Source: Gracilibacillus orientalis
GTDB taxonomy: Bacteria > Bacillota > Bacilli > Bacillales > Amphibacillaceae
Assembly: GCF_900114645.1 (NCBI RefSeq)
Contig: NZ_FOTR01000007.1
Coordinates: 62,001 to 126,000 of the forward strand
Reading direction: 5' to 3'
DNA: 64,000 nucleotides
A program made the translations under genes and the position numbers. Numbering within the stretch: position 1 is the first letter of the stretch; every line of letters starts with the position of its first letter. Below the pieces are notes generated by a model. That model saw only the letters and a list, made by a program, of their open reading frames with translations, was not told the origin of the DNA and did no database searches. This document shows, piece after piece, positions 1-9,429 of the stretch.

Positions 1-1030
1 ATTCCAACTCAACATCATCAATTTCAAAAAGCTTATTATACTGTTTGACTAAAGCATTTTTCGGCTTTGTTAAAATTTCTACAAGAGCATCTTCATCTAG
101 CGGCTGCAAGCTTCCAATTACTGGTAAGCGGCCGATGAATTCTGGAATTAAACCAAAGCGTAATAAATCTTCTGGAAGAACTTTAGAAAGTAGTGTCGCT
201 TTGTCTAATTCTTGATTTTCTGATTCAGAACCAAAGCCAATTACTTTCTTACCAAGACGACGTTTCACAATTTGTTCAATACCATCAAATGCTCCACCAC
301 AGATGAACAAAATATTAGTGGTGTCAATTTGAATAAATTCTTGATGTGGATGCTTTCTTCCACCTTGTGGAGGTACACTTGCAGTAGTACCTTCAAGAAT
401 TTTAAGTAGTGCCTGTTGAACACCCTCACCTGAGACATCACGTGTAATGGATGGGTTCTCTGATTTACGTGCAACTTTATCAATTTCATCAATGTAGATA
501 ATACCTTTTTCCGCTTTTTCAACGTCATAATCAGCTGACTGAATAAGTTTTAATAAAATATTTTCTACATCTTCCCCTACATAACCTGCTTCCGTTAATG
601 ATGTCGCATCTGCAATAGCAAATGGCACATTTAAAATACGAGCAAGTGTCTGGGCTAGTAATGTCTTACCACTACCTGTAGGGCCAATCATTGCGATATT
701 ACTTTTTGCCAATTCAACGTCATCTTTCGCTTTTGGTGAATTGATACGTTTATAATGATTATATACGGCTACAGATAAATTCTTCTTTGCCTGTTGCTGA
801 CCTATTACATAATCAGCTAATATGTCACAAATTTCTTGTGGTTTAGGAATATCTTTATATTCCACTTCTTCATCTGTACCTAATTCCTCTTCCACAATTT
901 CTGTACAAAGTTCAATACATTCATCACATATATAAACACCTGGTCCAGCAACTAACTTGCGAACCTGGTCTTGACTTTTTCCACAGAATGAACATTTCAA
1001 TTGACCTTTTTCTTCATTAAATTTATACAT
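1..1030 (-). CDS. clpX: ClpX, ATP-binding subunit of ClpXP protease (3' end outside window)
   Basis: AAA+ unfoldase that recognises substrates and feeds them to the ClpP peptidase in the cytosol. The first 343 residues are visible and the gene runs off the left edge. The N-terminus has the zinc-binding domain (CSFC and CDEC pairs, residues about 13-37). Then come Walker A GPTGSGKT, Walker [10 protein letters not shown], the GYVGED pore-loop region and the start of the small AAA lid domain. The ATG at 1030 is preceded by AAGGGGTGA. The order clpX-tig-ysoA matches B. subtilis. Identity is near certain; only the C-terminus is unseen. Confidence 0.97.
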   Translation of the reverse strand, partial: MYKFNEEKGQLKCSFCGKSQDQVRKLVAGPGVYICDECIELCTEIVEEELGTDEEVEYKDIPKPQEICDILADYVIGQQQAKKNLSVAVYNHYKRINSPKAKDDVELAKSNIAMIGPTGSGKTLLAQTLARILNVPFAIADATSLTEAGYVGEDVENILLKLIQSADYDVEKAEKGIIYIDEIDKVARKSENPSITRDVSGEGVQQALLKILEGTTASVPPQGGRKHPHQEFIQIDTTNILFICGGAFDGIEQIVKRRLGKKVIGFGSESENQELDKATLLSKVLPEDLLRFGLIPEFIGRLPVIGSLQPLDEDALVEILTKPKNALVKQYNKLFEIDDVELE

Positions 1031-1326
1031 GACATTCACCCCTTGTTCAAAAAATATCTCCATATGATTCATAAAAACGATGCAATACTTTTCGTCTTTA
1101 AGCAATCATATCAAATTGTTCTAAAATTAAAAAGTAATACACTTTTTTACGTTGGTAAAGCGTATCAATCTTTTATGTCGATTACAAATAGTTTGCTTTT
1201 TTTAGGAGAAGTGTTTTCTATATGTATATGTTAGTCTTACCAAATGTATATCCTTCTATTTCATTCAACTATTTTTTATGTAAAAAAATATGGGGCTGTA
1301 TTGTTAGGTAGGTTTAATCTTTATAG

Positions 1327-1358
1327 AAAACAAGGTACGGAGTAACGCACCTTGTTTT
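1327..1358 (-). terminator. Hairpin downstream of tig
   Basis: A 10-bp perfect stem (AAAACAAGGT paired with ACCTTGTTTT) lies 16 bases past the tig stop. The following T-run is short, so it may be a weak terminator. It separates tig from clpX. Confidence 0.55.
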
Positions 1359-1373
1359 CACATATAGTTATGT

Positions 1374-2660
1374 TTATTTTGTTTTGCTATTATCAACAAG
1401 GATGTCAATTGCTTTTTTGAATTTCAAGTCTTCTTTAAGTGCTCCGGTGTTTCCACCAAGTGCTTGTTTAATTTGGTCGATTTCCATGTTGTACATAGAA
1501 GCCATTGACTCTAATTCTTTTTCCACATCTTCATCTGTTACTTCCGCATTTTCAGAAACAGCGATTGCTTCTAATGTCAAGTTTGTTTTTACGCGTTTGC
1601 CAGCATCTTCTTTCATTTGCTGTTTTAACGCATCTTCATCTTGACCTGAGAACTGGAAGTACATATCTAATGTCATGCCTTGTGATTGTAGTCTTTGTTC
1701 AAATTCCTGAAGCATACGATCTAATTCAGATTGCACCATAGCTTCTGGGATCTCTACTTCTGCATTGTCAGAAGCTTGTTGAACTAACTCTTCACGTTTG
1801 TTAGAATCAGCTTCATTTTCTTTTTGTTCTTGAAGACGTTTCTTCGTTTTTTCTTTTAATTCATCAAGTGTTTCAACTTCTTCGTCTACGTCCTTAGCAA
1901 ATTCATCATCCAATTCCGGAAGTTCTTTTGCTTTAATTTCATGGATCTTCACTTTAAAAGTAGCTTCTTTTCCAGCTAGGTTCTCTGCATGGTATTCTTC
2001 AGGGAAAGTAATTTCAACTTCAGATTCCTCTCCTGCTTTTTTACCAACTAACTGCTCCTCGAAACCAGGAATGAAAGATCCAGAACCAACTTCTAATGAG
2101 TGGTTATCTGCTTGACCGCCTTCAAATGCTTCACCGTCAACGAAACCTTCAAAGTCGATTACAGCAGTATCGCCATTCTCGATTTCTCCATCTTCTTTTA
2201 CTACAAGTTCTGCTTGTTGTTCTTGTTGTTTTTTGATTTCTTCTTCTACGTCTTCGTCCGTTACTTCTGTACTTACTTCTTCTACTTCAAGTCCTTTGTA
2301 ATCGCCAAGTGTTACTTCAGGCTTCACAGTAACTTTAGCAGTGAAAATAAGGTTTTTGCCTTTTTCGATCTGTTCAATATCTACTTCAGGTTGATCTACT
2401 GGTTCTATACCAGCTTCTTCTATTGCATTTGTGTATTCACCAGGAAGAATAATATCTACCGCATCTTGGTATAATGATTCTACACCAAAACGTTTTTCGA
2501 ACATTCCTCTTGGCATTTTCCCTTTACGGAAACCAGGTACTTGTACTTCTTTTACAACCTTTTTAAAGGCTTGGTCTAAAGCACTATCTAATTTATCTGC
2601 ATCTACTTCTACAGTTAAGACGCCGACATTACCTTCTTGCTTTTCCCATTTTGCTGTCAT
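1374..2660 (-). CDS. tig: Trigger factor, ribosome-associated chaperone and prolyl isomerase
   Basis: Binds nascent chains at the ribosome exit tunnel. At 428 aa it has the normal length. The N-terminal ribosome-binding domain contains GFRKGKMPR (the signature around the ribosome docking loop). A FKBP-type PPIase domain follows (about residues 150-245, [14 protein letters not shown]), then the helical C-terminal arms. I chose the ATG at 2660 (protein [10 protein letters not shown]) because GGAGGG sits just upstream; the in-frame ATG 45 bases earlier has no such site. The protein is very acidic, which would fit a moderately halophilic lifestyle, though this is only suggestive. Confidence 0.97.
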   Translation of the reverse strand: MTAKWEKQEGNVGVLTVEVDADKLDSALDQAFKKVVKEVQVPGFRKGKMPRGMFEKRFGVESLYQDAVDIILPGEYTNAIEEAGIEPVDQPEVDIEQIEKGKNLIFTAKVTVKPEVTLGDYKGLEVEEVSTEVTDEDVEEEIKKQQEQQAELVVKEDGEIENGDTAVIDFEGFVDGEAFEGGQADNHSLEVGSGSFIPGFEEQLVGKKAGEESEVEITFPEEYHAENLAGKEATFKVKIHEIKAKELPELDDEFAKDVDEEVETLDELKEKTKKRLQEQKENEADSNKREELVQQASDNAEVEIPEAMVQSELDRMLQEFEQRLQSQGMTLDMYFQFSGQDEDALKQQMKEDAGKRVKTNLTLEAIAVSENAEVTDEDVEKELESMASMYNMEIDQIKQALGGNTGALKEDLKFKKAIDILVDNSKTK

Positions 2661-2827
2661 TCTAAATTCCCTCCAACATAAAAAATCTGTATATTTGACG
2701 TTCATTCAATGTACCATCCTATAATAGACCGAACGCAAATTGCAACCATCTCATTATAACATAATTGGATTTGCTTTCAATAATAATAACGTATGTAGTC
2801 AATTTTTCACAATCTGTTACAAAACCA

Positions 2828-3814
2828 TTAAACGTCTAAAATTGTTCCATAAAGTGTTTCGGATACATCAATCATGTTTAAATAATGTTCTTTTAGAACA
2901 GAAATCTGGCGATCGTCTTCCTGATCTAAATATTGAAAGCTTCTGCTTACATAGTACAACAACGACTCAGCTAGGAGTTCATAATTTTCCTGCTGTGGTA
3001 AAAAAGGGGTGTACACATACGCAAATCGTTCTAAAATGAATTGAATCATTTGATATTTGGTTGGGTCTTGCTGTTGTATGTTATCTAAAAAATTGGTGAC
3101 ACCTGTAATAAATGAAACAGGTAATATGTCGTCCAATTCTTGTATATGTATTTCTTCTGTTAACTGAAATTTCTCAATATGTATCGGTTGGTCCGGTTTT
3201 ACTTTTTGATAATACTCTAATAACGCCGTCTTTACCACCGGGTGAATTTCTGGATTCTTTAACATCTCTCTAAAAAATGATTTGTCGTGGTATACTTCTA
3301 ACTGAAGTAAACGCTTCACCATATACCATTGCTGACGATCATTTTTCTGTTCAATTGCTTTCTCTAATTGTTTTTGAACTTCTATGTATGATTTTTTATC
3401 TTCCTGTTGTTGCAATTCTTTACTAAGTTGATACATATGTCGTAATTGATCTACGATATGGGAAGGAATATCTGTTTCTTTTAATGCATCGTCAATTAAA
3501 AACATGACTTCATTATACTTACTTGACTGAAATAACAAAGTGGCATATATATGTACGTAAGAAGTAAAATAAGCGTCTTTTTTTGCAATTAATTGCTCGC
3601 ATAAATCTTCAGCTTCGTCTTGCATATTCAGTTCCATCATGCATATTAACTTTCCTGTCATTACTTCATGCGATCGGACACCATTTTCCGTTAGTTGATG
3701 GAAATGGTCATAAGCTTCACTGAAATGATTTTCCTGCATGGCAGTTTTCGCCTTGTCCTCTAGATTATCTTTCCATTTAGGAAAAATAATAATATTTTCC
3801 CTTTCTTCTTCCAT
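2828..3814 (-). CDS. ysoA: TPR-repeat protein, YsoA-like
   Basis: A 328-aa soluble protein that begins with a short acidic tail (MEEERENIIIFPKW) followed by helical pairs resembling tetratricopeptide repeats (for example AYDHFHQLTENG and DAEDLCEQLI). Its position directly upstream of tig matches ysoA of B. subtilis, a TPR protein with no firmly assigned function. The start at 3814 has AGGTGA upstream; a longer in-frame start at 3880 lacks a ribosome binding site. Family assignment rests on position and repeat-like helices, not on a catalytic motif. Confidence 0.75.
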   Translation of the reverse strand: MEEERENIIIFPKWKDNLEDKAKTAMQENHFSEAYDHFHQLTENGVRSHEVMTGKLICMMELNMQDEAEDLCEQLIAKKDAYFTSYVHIYATLLFQSSKYNEVMFLIDDALKETDIPSHIVDQLRHMYQLSKELQQQEDKKSYIEVQKQLEKAIEQKNDRQQWYMVKRLLQLEVYHDKSFFREMLKNPEIHPVVKTALLEYYQKVKPDQPIHIEKFQLTEEIHIQELDDILPVSFITGVTNFLDNIQQQDPTKYQMIQFILERFAYVYTPFLPQQENYELLAESLLYYVSRSFQYLDQEDDRQISVLKEHYLNMIDVSETLYGTILDV

Positions 3815-3921
3815 TATCTCACCTGCCTTTTTTCTTATGATAGTAGATACTATTATAAAGTTTATTCCAATATTACTCAAGCGTCAGATGTATAGAAGGT
3901 AATGGAAAATGGAGGGACATT

Positions 3922-4602
3922 TTAATTTGTTACTAGAAAATCTTTGATAATAATCGGAATTTCATTTAAATCCTCAATCACGAAATCCGCACTGTCACAG
4001 GTAATCCCCTTATGTTTTTTCCAAATTGATTTCATGCCTACTTTATTAGCGGCATTTATATCATTTTCGGGGTGATCCCCTACAAAAAAACTTTCATTAG
4101 GTTGTACTTGCATATGTTTTAATGCTTGTTCAAAAATTTTAGGGTTCGGTTTTTTTATTCCTACTATTTCTGAGATTAAAATGATTTCAAAATACTCCTC
4201 AATTTCTAATGCACTTATATTATATTCTTGAAACTCCTTTTTCCCATTTGTTATCATCCCAACTTTTATGTTCATTTTCTTTAGACTGTGTAACATTTGA
4301 TATAGATTGGGAAAAGGTGTAGAACTATAACGAAACTGGTTCACATAATCCTGTAACAACTCTTCCCATGTTAAGTCCATTAACCTGAATTCCTTTACTA
4401 ACTGTTGGTAAACTTTATCCTTCCAAACCATACCTTTGTTATCCAATTTGATAAAACGAGATATATACAATTCTTTATCTATATGCTGAAAAGATTTATA
4501 ATATTTATTATATTGTTTTTCCGCGAAAATATTTATGGAGGTTTCCCGGTCTAATAAAGTTCCATCTAAATCAAATATAACTGCCTTTATTATCTTCACC
4601 AC
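3922..4602 (-). CDS. HAD-family phosphatase (YjjG/PhnX-like subfamily IA)
   Basis: A 226-aa haloacid-dehalogenase-type hydrolase. Motif I is DLDGT (residues about 11-15) with a helical cap after it, motif II is the ITNG segment (about 117-120), motif III is the lysine in IKKPNPKIF, and motif IV is GDHPENDI. All catalytic positions are present, so the enzyme should be an active phosphatase; the substrate cannot be read from sequence. Translation starts at one of two adjacent GTG codons after AAGGG. It is transcribed in the same direction as ysoA but separated by about 100 bp. Confidence 0.85.
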   Translation of the reverse strand: MVKIIKAVIFDLDGTLLDRETSINIFAEKQYNKYYKSFQHIDKELYISRFIKLDNKGMVWKDKVYQQLVKEFRLMDLTWEELLQDYVNQFRYSSTPFPNLYQMLHSLKKMNIKVGMITNGKKEFQEYNISALEIEEYFEIILISEIVGIKKPNPKIFEQALKHMQVQPNESFFVGDHPENDINAANKVGMKSIWKKHKGITCDSADFVIEDLNEIPIIIKDFLVTN

Positions 4603-4688
4603 CCTTTTTCTCCTTATTATAACAAAAATATACCATGAATTAATTAGAATAGAGGTGAAGTTGATGTGTCAGTCACATCATAAGTAAA

Positions 4689-4856
4689 ATGAAACTACAG
4701 AAACTAACGTATTTATTTATTTTATTAACAGGATTCTCTATAGGCATTTATCAAGCTTTTGAACACTCTTTTACTCAAATAACTATGATTATATTGATTA
4801 TTGTTACTTTCATATTAATTGTCAAAGATATCCGAAATTTGTCTAAAGAAAAATAA
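4689..4856 (+). CDS. Small two-helix membrane protein, possibly reinitiated after a 7-codon leader
   Basis: A 55-aa ORF (begins MKLQKLTYLFILLTG, ends VKDIRNLSKEK) with two hydrophobic stretches and a positively charged C-terminus. It has no Shine-Dalgarno of its own. A well-placed GAGGTGA instead serves an ATG at 4664 that encodes only MCQSHHK before a stop at 4687, one base before this ATG. Expression could therefore depend on translational reinitiation. Function is unknown, and the ORF could be a chance reading frame. Confidence 0.5.
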   Translation: MKLQKLTYLFILLTGFSIGIYQAFEHSFTQITMIILIIVTFILIVKDIRNLSKEK

Positions 4857-4955
4857 TAATTGATGGTTTTTGCAGGAATTTTTATTCTTACATAGAAATA
4901 TTTAATGTCTATAAAATTATAAGATTGATTTCTATAGGTTTTAGGGGGAGTTAAA

Positions 4956-5459
4956 ATGAAAATAGTATTTCATGAAATGAATAACAAGAAAACGGTCCAC
5001 CATGTATTTGAATTAGATTGTAGCTTTGATATGAAGGTCTTGCATCAGTTAATTGATGATCAATTAGACAGTCAACAAAATATATCTAGCAGTGAATCGT
5101 ATGAGGAATTTCATGATGAAGCACAGAAATTGCATGAAGCCATTTCAAACCATGATTTATCTAAACTTACGTTGAAGTACTTTAACTTTGATATAATTGA
5201 AAAAACTTTGGATGAAGCATTAACTGAGCTAGGTTATGAGGTTATAAAAGCAGATGCATCCTCCAGTCTATATGTAACAGGGGTTAGAGGTAAGGTGATT
5301 CGGATTTCTGATCATAAAATGCCTGTTCCTTCCAGCGGGTACAGTATAATGATCGACTATGAATATGATTACGAAGTGATCTCAGAAAGTCGATTAATTA
5401 AAGCAATTGATCTTGAAAAGCTTGGACTTAAATTAGATCAGGATTACTATTTAGCGTGA
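4956..5459 (+). CDS. Hypothetical cytoplasmic protein, 167 aa
   Basis: I do not recognise the family. The protein is acidic, with no signal peptide or membrane segment. It has an alpha-helical middle part (residues about 45-100) and a beta-rich C-terminal third (LYVTGVRGKVIRISD onward). The ATG follows GGGGGAG at good spacing, and a compact terminator follows at 5501, so it looks like a genuine single-gene unit. Confidence 0.65.
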   Translation: MKIVFHEMNNKKTVHHVFELDCSFDMKVLHQLIDDQLDSQQNISSSESYEEFHDEAQKLHEAISNHDLSKLTLKYFNFDIIEKTLDEALTELGYEVIKADASSSLYVTGVRGKVIRISDHKMPVPSSGYSIMIDYEYDYEVISESRLIKAIDLEKLGLKLDQDYYLA

Positions 5460-5500
5460 AAAACAGAGAAGTATTTTAAATTAAGCAAGATGAAATCGGG

Positions 5501-5526
5501 CAGCTAAACTAGCTGTCTTTTTTTAT
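5501..5526 (+). terminator. Rho-independent terminator of the 167-aa gene
   Basis: A short CAGCT/AGCTG stem followed by TCTTTTTTT, about 40 bases after the stop codon at 5459. Confidence 0.65.
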
Positions 5527-5555
5527 CTGGTTTTCTGATAATCTTTTCACATAGG

Positions 5556-5590
5556 AAATACGCATACCTTTACAAAGGCATGCGTATTTC
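5556..5590. terminator. Strong hairpin in the 5.46-5.65 kb gap
   Basis: A long imperfect inverted repeat (AAATACGCAT...ATGCGTATTT, loop around ACA) could terminate transcription in either direction. On the minus strand it lies about 65 bases past the stop of the small ORF at 5655. The rest of the 5460-5895 gap holds only that small ORF. Confidence 0.45.
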
Positions 5591-5654
5591 GATAAGGATG
5601 ATGATTTTTTTGAGTAATTAGAACAGTAATCGATTATAAACTTCTAAATGGAAC

Positions 5655-5738
5655 TTAAAGTGGGAGAATCGAGCTTACCAATGAAAGCAGTACGTCTAAC
5701 AAAGATAAATCAATAGGTAAATTAGGTAAATTTTCCAT
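5655..5738 (-). CDS. 27-aa hydrophobic peptide with strong ribosome binding site
   Basis: The start codon is preceded by AAAGGAGGG at ideal spacing. The encoded peptide begins MENLPNLPIDLSLLDVLL and ends in a short apolar tail: an acidic head followed by a leucine-rich amphipathic or membrane helix. No similar family is recognised. The strong initiation site argues against chance; candidate roles (small membrane regulator, toxin-like peptide, peptide signal) are speculation. Confidence 0.4.
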   Translation of the reverse strand: MENLPNLPIDLSLLDVLLSLVSSILPL

Positions 5739-5895
5739 CTTGTCGCCCTCCTTTCTTTACTAACAAAAGTGTACTACGTACATAGACAAACCGTTATAAT
5801 ATTTCTTAGCATTTTATAAAATTTTTATGGTCAATTAAAAAAATTTGCAGGTGAAGATAGTAATCCTCATGAGTTAGTATTAAGAGTACTTATTC

Positions 5896-6777
5896 TTAAG
5901 TTTTGGCTTTTCCGCTAATGATAATAGAGAAAACAATAATAAAAAGCCCGACAATCATATAAAGAGATAAACTCTCTTGTAGAATCAGAGAGCCAAGCAA
6001 CACACCAATTAGTGGAATAAAGTAATTTGAAAAAGAAGCAAATACTGCGCCTTCTAAATGAATCAAGATGTTATAAAACCAATAGACAATCCCCGTTTGA
6101 AAGACACCTAAAATCAGTAAATCAATGATATGTCCTGTACTTAGTGTGGTGAATGTCAGATTTTCCATTATCAAAGTGATTGGTATTAATATAATGGATG
6201 CTATACATAGGATATTTCGCATAGACACAACTGTTGATTCAGCTGGCAAATATTGCATTAAAACTAAAGCACTTGCATAGCTGATTGCAGCGATTAGGAG
6301 TGCTACAAAACCTGCTATACCGTTTGAAAATACATTCGCTCCTAAGGATGGCAAAAAAACAAAGACTATACCAATAAACCCTAGTATCACTCCTGTCATT
6401 TGGTAGAAACTAAGCTTCTTTTGAGATACCACTCTTACAATAAGTATCGTCCATATAGGGGTGGTACCAATTAAGATTGAGGCAATACTACTGCTTACCC
6501 TTAGCTGTCCCCAAGCAACCAAGAAAAACGGTATGACTGCCTCTAATAAAGCAATGGATGCATAAAGTAAGTATAATTTAGAAGATTTAGCGATGTTGCT
6601 TTTTTTATGAGTAGGATTCTTGATGAAAACAGCAATGATAGATAAGGCGATAGCTCCTACAATTGACCGAATTGCAGCCAATGTAAGGGGAGCCACTTCA
6701 TCTAATACTTTTTCGGCAAAATAAAACTGCGAACCCCAAATAAGACTTATAAGTAATAAAAACAGATATTTTTTCAT
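5896..6777 (-). CDS. EamA/DMT-family membrane transporter
   Basis: A 293-aa integral membrane protein with about ten hydrophobic helices arranged as two tandem EamA repeats (residues about 3-145 and 155-290), typical of drug/metabolite exporters. It begins with MKKYLFLLLISLIWGSQF, the usual first helix with its WGS motif. ATG follows TATGGAGGAG. A LysR gene is transcribed divergently from a 121-bp spacer, the classical arrangement for a regulator controlling an exporter. Substrate unknown. Confidence 0.88.
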   Translation of the reverse strand: MKKYLFLLLISLIWGSQFYFAEKVLDEVAPLTLAAIRSIVGAIALSIIAVFIKNPTHKKSNIAKSSKLYLLYASIALLEAVIPFFLVAWGQLRVSSSIASILIGTTPIWTILIVRVVSQKKLSFYQMTGVILGFIGIVFVFLPSLGANVFSNGIAGFVALLIAAISYASALVLMQYLPAESTVVSMRNILCIASIILIPITLIMENLTFTTLSTGHIIDLLILGVFQTGIVYWFYNILIHLEGAVFASFSNYFIPLIGVLLGSLILQESLSLYMIVGLFIIVFSIIISGKAKT

Positions 6778-6898
6778 CGTTTATTCTCCTCCATAACTCC
6801 GTGCTTTTAGCAACTTCATTATAATAAGAATGTGTTATGATTAAAAATGTCTATTGTTGATATCGATATCAATTTTTTTGATAAAGGAGTTTATTAAA

Positions 6899-7744
6899 AT
6901 GGACATAGAGAATATAAAAGCTTTCGTGATGGTAGCTGAATTAGAAAGCATCTCAGCTGCTGCAATAAAACTAAACCACATTCAATCAAATATGACCGCT
7001 AAAATACAAAAAGTCGAAAAACATTATAATCAAATGCTTTTCAGTAGAAATTCAAAAGGGGTAACTTTAACAGAGTCAGGCAAGAAATTATATGATCAAT
7101 TCAAGAAGATACTCTTACTTTGGGAAGAAACAGAAATTAAAATGGGGAAAAGCGAGGAACAACTACGTATTGGTACGATGATATCTATTGGAGGAGCAAT
7201 GTTCTCAGATGCCTTAGATAGACTTTATAACTCTTATCCTGCTCTCTCAGTTACGTTTAAAACAGGTTCAACAGAATACCTAGAGAAGCAGATTGTTCAT
7301 GGTCATCTCGATATAGCTTACACAATTGGTGCGATGCATAACAAAAAAGTTAAATATCAAAAAATCGGCCTAGACGAAATGGTTATTATCGGGAAAGGTA
7401 TCCGTACAAATACAAACTTTTATGATTATATATTTGGTAAAGACCTCATTACATTATCTAACAAATGTTTGTATTTTTCTAAATTAGACCAAATATTTAC
7501 CGATCATAATATTAAACAAGGGGAAATTATTGAAGTTGGTGACTTCGAAGCATTAGTTCAATTCTCAACCATTGGCATGGGAATTGCCATTGTGTCTAAG
7601 CACGTAGCCAACCGCTTCAACGTTAAAGATTATTTAGAAGTTCCCTCCCCATACAAATATATCGACTTATATCTAATCAGTAGACGTAATCATGAATTTT
7701 CATGTCTAGAAGAGCAAGTTATCGAGTTAAGTAAATTAGCCTAA
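6899..7744 (+). CDS. LysR-family transcriptional regulator
   Basis: A 281-aa regulator with the N-terminal winged helix-turn-helix (MDIENIKAFVMVAELESISA, about residues 1-60) and a C-terminal periplasmic-binding-like effector domain. The HTH region reads AAIKLNHIQSNMTAKIQKVE, a slightly diverged LysR pattern. I chose the ATG at 6899 because AAAGGAG precedes it. It probably controls the divergent EamA gene; the AT-rich spacer contains TATCGATATC-like dyads near 6861-6872 that could be part of an operator. Confidence 0.88.
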   Translation: MDIENIKAFVMVAELESISAAAIKLNHIQSNMTAKIQKVEKHYNQMLFSRNSKGVTLTESGKKLYDQFKKILLLWEETEIKMGKSEEQLRIGTMISIGGAMFSDALDRLYNSYPALSVTFKTGSTEYLEKQIVHGHLDIAYTIGAMHNKKVKYQKIGLDEMVIIGKGIRTNTNFYDYIFGKDLITLSNKCLYFSKLDQIFTDHNIKQGEIIEVGDFEALVQFSTIGMGIAIVSKHVANRFNVKDYLEVPSPYKYIDLYLISRRNHEFSCLEEQVIELSKLA

Positions 7745-7776
7745 ACACGCTGGAAGGCTGAACATATTTAGTTAGT

Positions 7777-8223
7777 TTATTGCTTATGAAAAAGTTTCTC
7801 AACTGAATTTATCATCATTATTAATGATATGATTATTATAAATATATAAATATTTAAAAACATTGTATTAGTATACTGATTAAGAAAACTCAATCGATAT
7901 ATTACTGATTCAGGATTGCCGAATCCTCCAAGTTGATTTATCAAATCAACAACATATCTATATTCTGACAAGATGGTGATGGCAAGTATAAGAATAGAAA
8001 CCAATAATATTATTAAATTGAGTCTTTTAGATATTAAATATTTATACCTTATAACTTTTCTTAGCTCAATGGAGAAAAATAGCAATAATATATATCCTAT
8101 TATTAAAAAAAGTACACCTAAATTTCCATTACCTGAAATCACATCTGGTTCTACAGTAAATATTTTCACAAAATAAATATTTACTATATTTACTATAAAT
8201 AATACGATTAATCTAATAGGCAT
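7777..8223 (-). CDS. Hypothetical membrane protein, four helices
   Basis: A 148-aa protein with four hydrophobic segments (IRLIVLFIVNIVNIYF, LFLIIGYILLLFF, LIILLVSILILAI, and IYIFIIIISLIMMI near the C-terminus). Family not recognised. The ATG at 8223 follows AAGGATGATATC and is preferred over an upstream in-frame ATG at 8292 that lacks a ribosome binding site. It is tail-to-tail with the LysR gene. The 8224-8498 gap upstream shows no further gene. Confidence 0.6.
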   Translation of the reverse strand: MPIRLIVLFIVNIVNIYFVKIFTVEPDVISGNGNLGVLFLIIGYILLLFFSIELRKVIRYKYLISKRLNLIILLVSILILAITILSEYRYVVDLINQLGGFGNPESVIYRLSFLNQYTNTMFLNIYIFIIIISLIMMINSVEKLFHKQ

Positions 8224-8498
8224 GATATCATCCTTGCTTGGTTGTTTATTATGGACAAAGTTGGAGTAAATAGGCATAACTACAATCGGCATTATTTAAT
8301 GTACAATAAATTCAATGTGTAGTTCCTGTACCTCAGTGACCTGTCAGCGAACACATGCATCAGTACGGACGGCATCGTGGTTCTCTCATTTCCAGCCTTA
8401 GTTGTAAAAATCTTAGATAATCTTTACGTTTAAAACGATTCTAACCGAACCTATCGAGCGGCACCATCTAGTGAAGTAAAAAATAATTAACTGATGTT

Positions 8499-8903
8499 TC
8501 AACTAATTTTTTCGTGATTTCTTTGAACTAAACCAAATGAACCGAGTAATATTTGGACTAAGCTTATTAACAAACATTGTACTGTTGCTAAGTACCATTC
8601 GCCTAACAACAATAATTGTATAACAATACAAAAGAAAAATAAGGCTCCCATAGTAATGGTTAATATAAATATTTTATTATTCTTCTTTATAAATCCATAA
8701 GTTGAAGCAAAGGCATTGCCAAGCCCAAAAATTATTATTGCAAATAAAGCTAAACTCGCCCAATTATTAAAAGGCATTTTACCTACCCATTCTTGTGGAA
8801 ACGTTGCGAAAACTCCACTTTCTAAAAACATAATTACAGCTACATAAAAAGCGCCTAAAGACAATAATAAATTATAAGAATTTGAAATATTTTTGAGTAA
8901 CAA
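8499..8903 (-). CDS. Hypothetical membrane protein, 134 aa
   Basis: Four predicted transmembrane helices (residues about 10-28, 48-68, 77-97, 103-124) with a short cytoplasmic C-terminus (RNHEKIS). It resembles small uncharacterised DoxX-like or YfbM-like four-helix proteins in general shape, but I see no diagnostic motif. The start codon is preceded by AAGGAGGAG. Alone on its strand between two small-ORF areas. Confidence 0.6.
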   Translation of the reverse strand: MLLKNISNSYNLLLSLGAFYVAVIMFLESGVFATFPQEWVGKMPFNNWASLALFAIIIFGLGNAFASTYGFIKKNNKIFILTITMGALFFFCIVIQLLLLGEWYLATVQCLLISLVQILLGSFGLVQRNHEKIS

Positions 8904-8956
8904 TTTTCTCCTCCTTTTGTTTCCATCTTATTTTATACATATGAAGAAATCTTCAA

Positions 8957-9058
8957 TTAAAATACATTTTGGATAAGCATCTTTATCCCTTCATAGATTG
9001 CCATTCCAACAACGAGTCCCAGAACCATTGTGATAAAGTTCATAGGTTTCATTTTCAT
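8957..9058 (-). CDS. 33-aa single-helix membrane peptide
   Basis: Starts MKMKPMNFITMVLGLVV after AAAGGGGG and consists of one transmembrane helix with a short tail ending IQNVF. It overlaps the 3' part of the ORF at 8991-9278 in another frame. The good ribosome binding site supports translation. Function unknown. Confidence 0.4.
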   Translation of the reverse strand: MKMKPMNFITMVLGLVVGMAIYEGIKMLIQNVF

Positions 9059-9278
9059 AAAAAAATCCCCCTTTATTCGGTAGGTGCTTTTTTTCTTTCA
9101 TTAATCTTTCTATGTCATGTAAACACTTAGTTTGATTCTCTTTTTCGTCTAATGCTTTCTGTAATAATGATATAATTTCTCCAAAACCCAAGAATAAAAA
9201 GCATGTAATTATTCCAGAAACGATACAGCTGAATAATACCCTATAATTTTTATCCTTATTGGTTAGTTCACCTAACAC
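8991..9278 (-). CDS. Small membrane-anchored ORF with GTG start
   Basis: A 95-aa reading frame with one transmembrane segment (residues about 14-34) and a charged tail. The last 25 residues overlap the better-supported 33-aa ORF, so the true product may be shorter or the frame may be decayed. The GTG start has only a weak ribosome binding site. Treat as tentative. Confidence 0.35.
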   Translation of the reverse strand: MLGELTNKDKNYRVLFSCIVSGIITCFLFLGFGEIISLLQKALDEKENQTKCLHDIERLMKEKKHLPNKGGFFYENETYELYHNGSGTRCWNGNL

Positions 9279-9414
9279 ATCCTGCTGAAACTTTTATAAG
9301 TATGAATCACATTAACCAGTTCATCTTTATGTTCTTGCCTTTCTATTTCTACTGTAACTTTAATCAACATATGCATAGCCTTACTGTTTTTTTAGCATTT
9401 TTAAACATGTCCAT
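9272..9414 (-). pseudogene. Short ORF split by a poly-A frameshift
   Basis: An ATG at 9408, well placed after AAGGAG, opens MFKNAKK and then leaves frame after a run of seven A residues. One extra A would join it to a second frame (MHMLIKVTVEIERQ..., starting at 9376) and give a continuous protein of about 45 aa. This is either a recent frameshift, a slippage-prone tract or a sequencing error. Product not recognised. Confidence 0.35.
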
Positions 9415-9429
9415 CACTCCTTAATATAT

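Noticed and set aside
2100-2474. Long plus-strand frame antisense to tig
   Set aside because: Shadow of the strongly biased trigger-factor coding sequence; Phe/Tyr-rich composition is an artefact of the reverse strand.
8300-8498. Possible gene remnant in the gap before the 134-aa membrane protein
   Set aside because: No coherent frame or conserved motif could be read.
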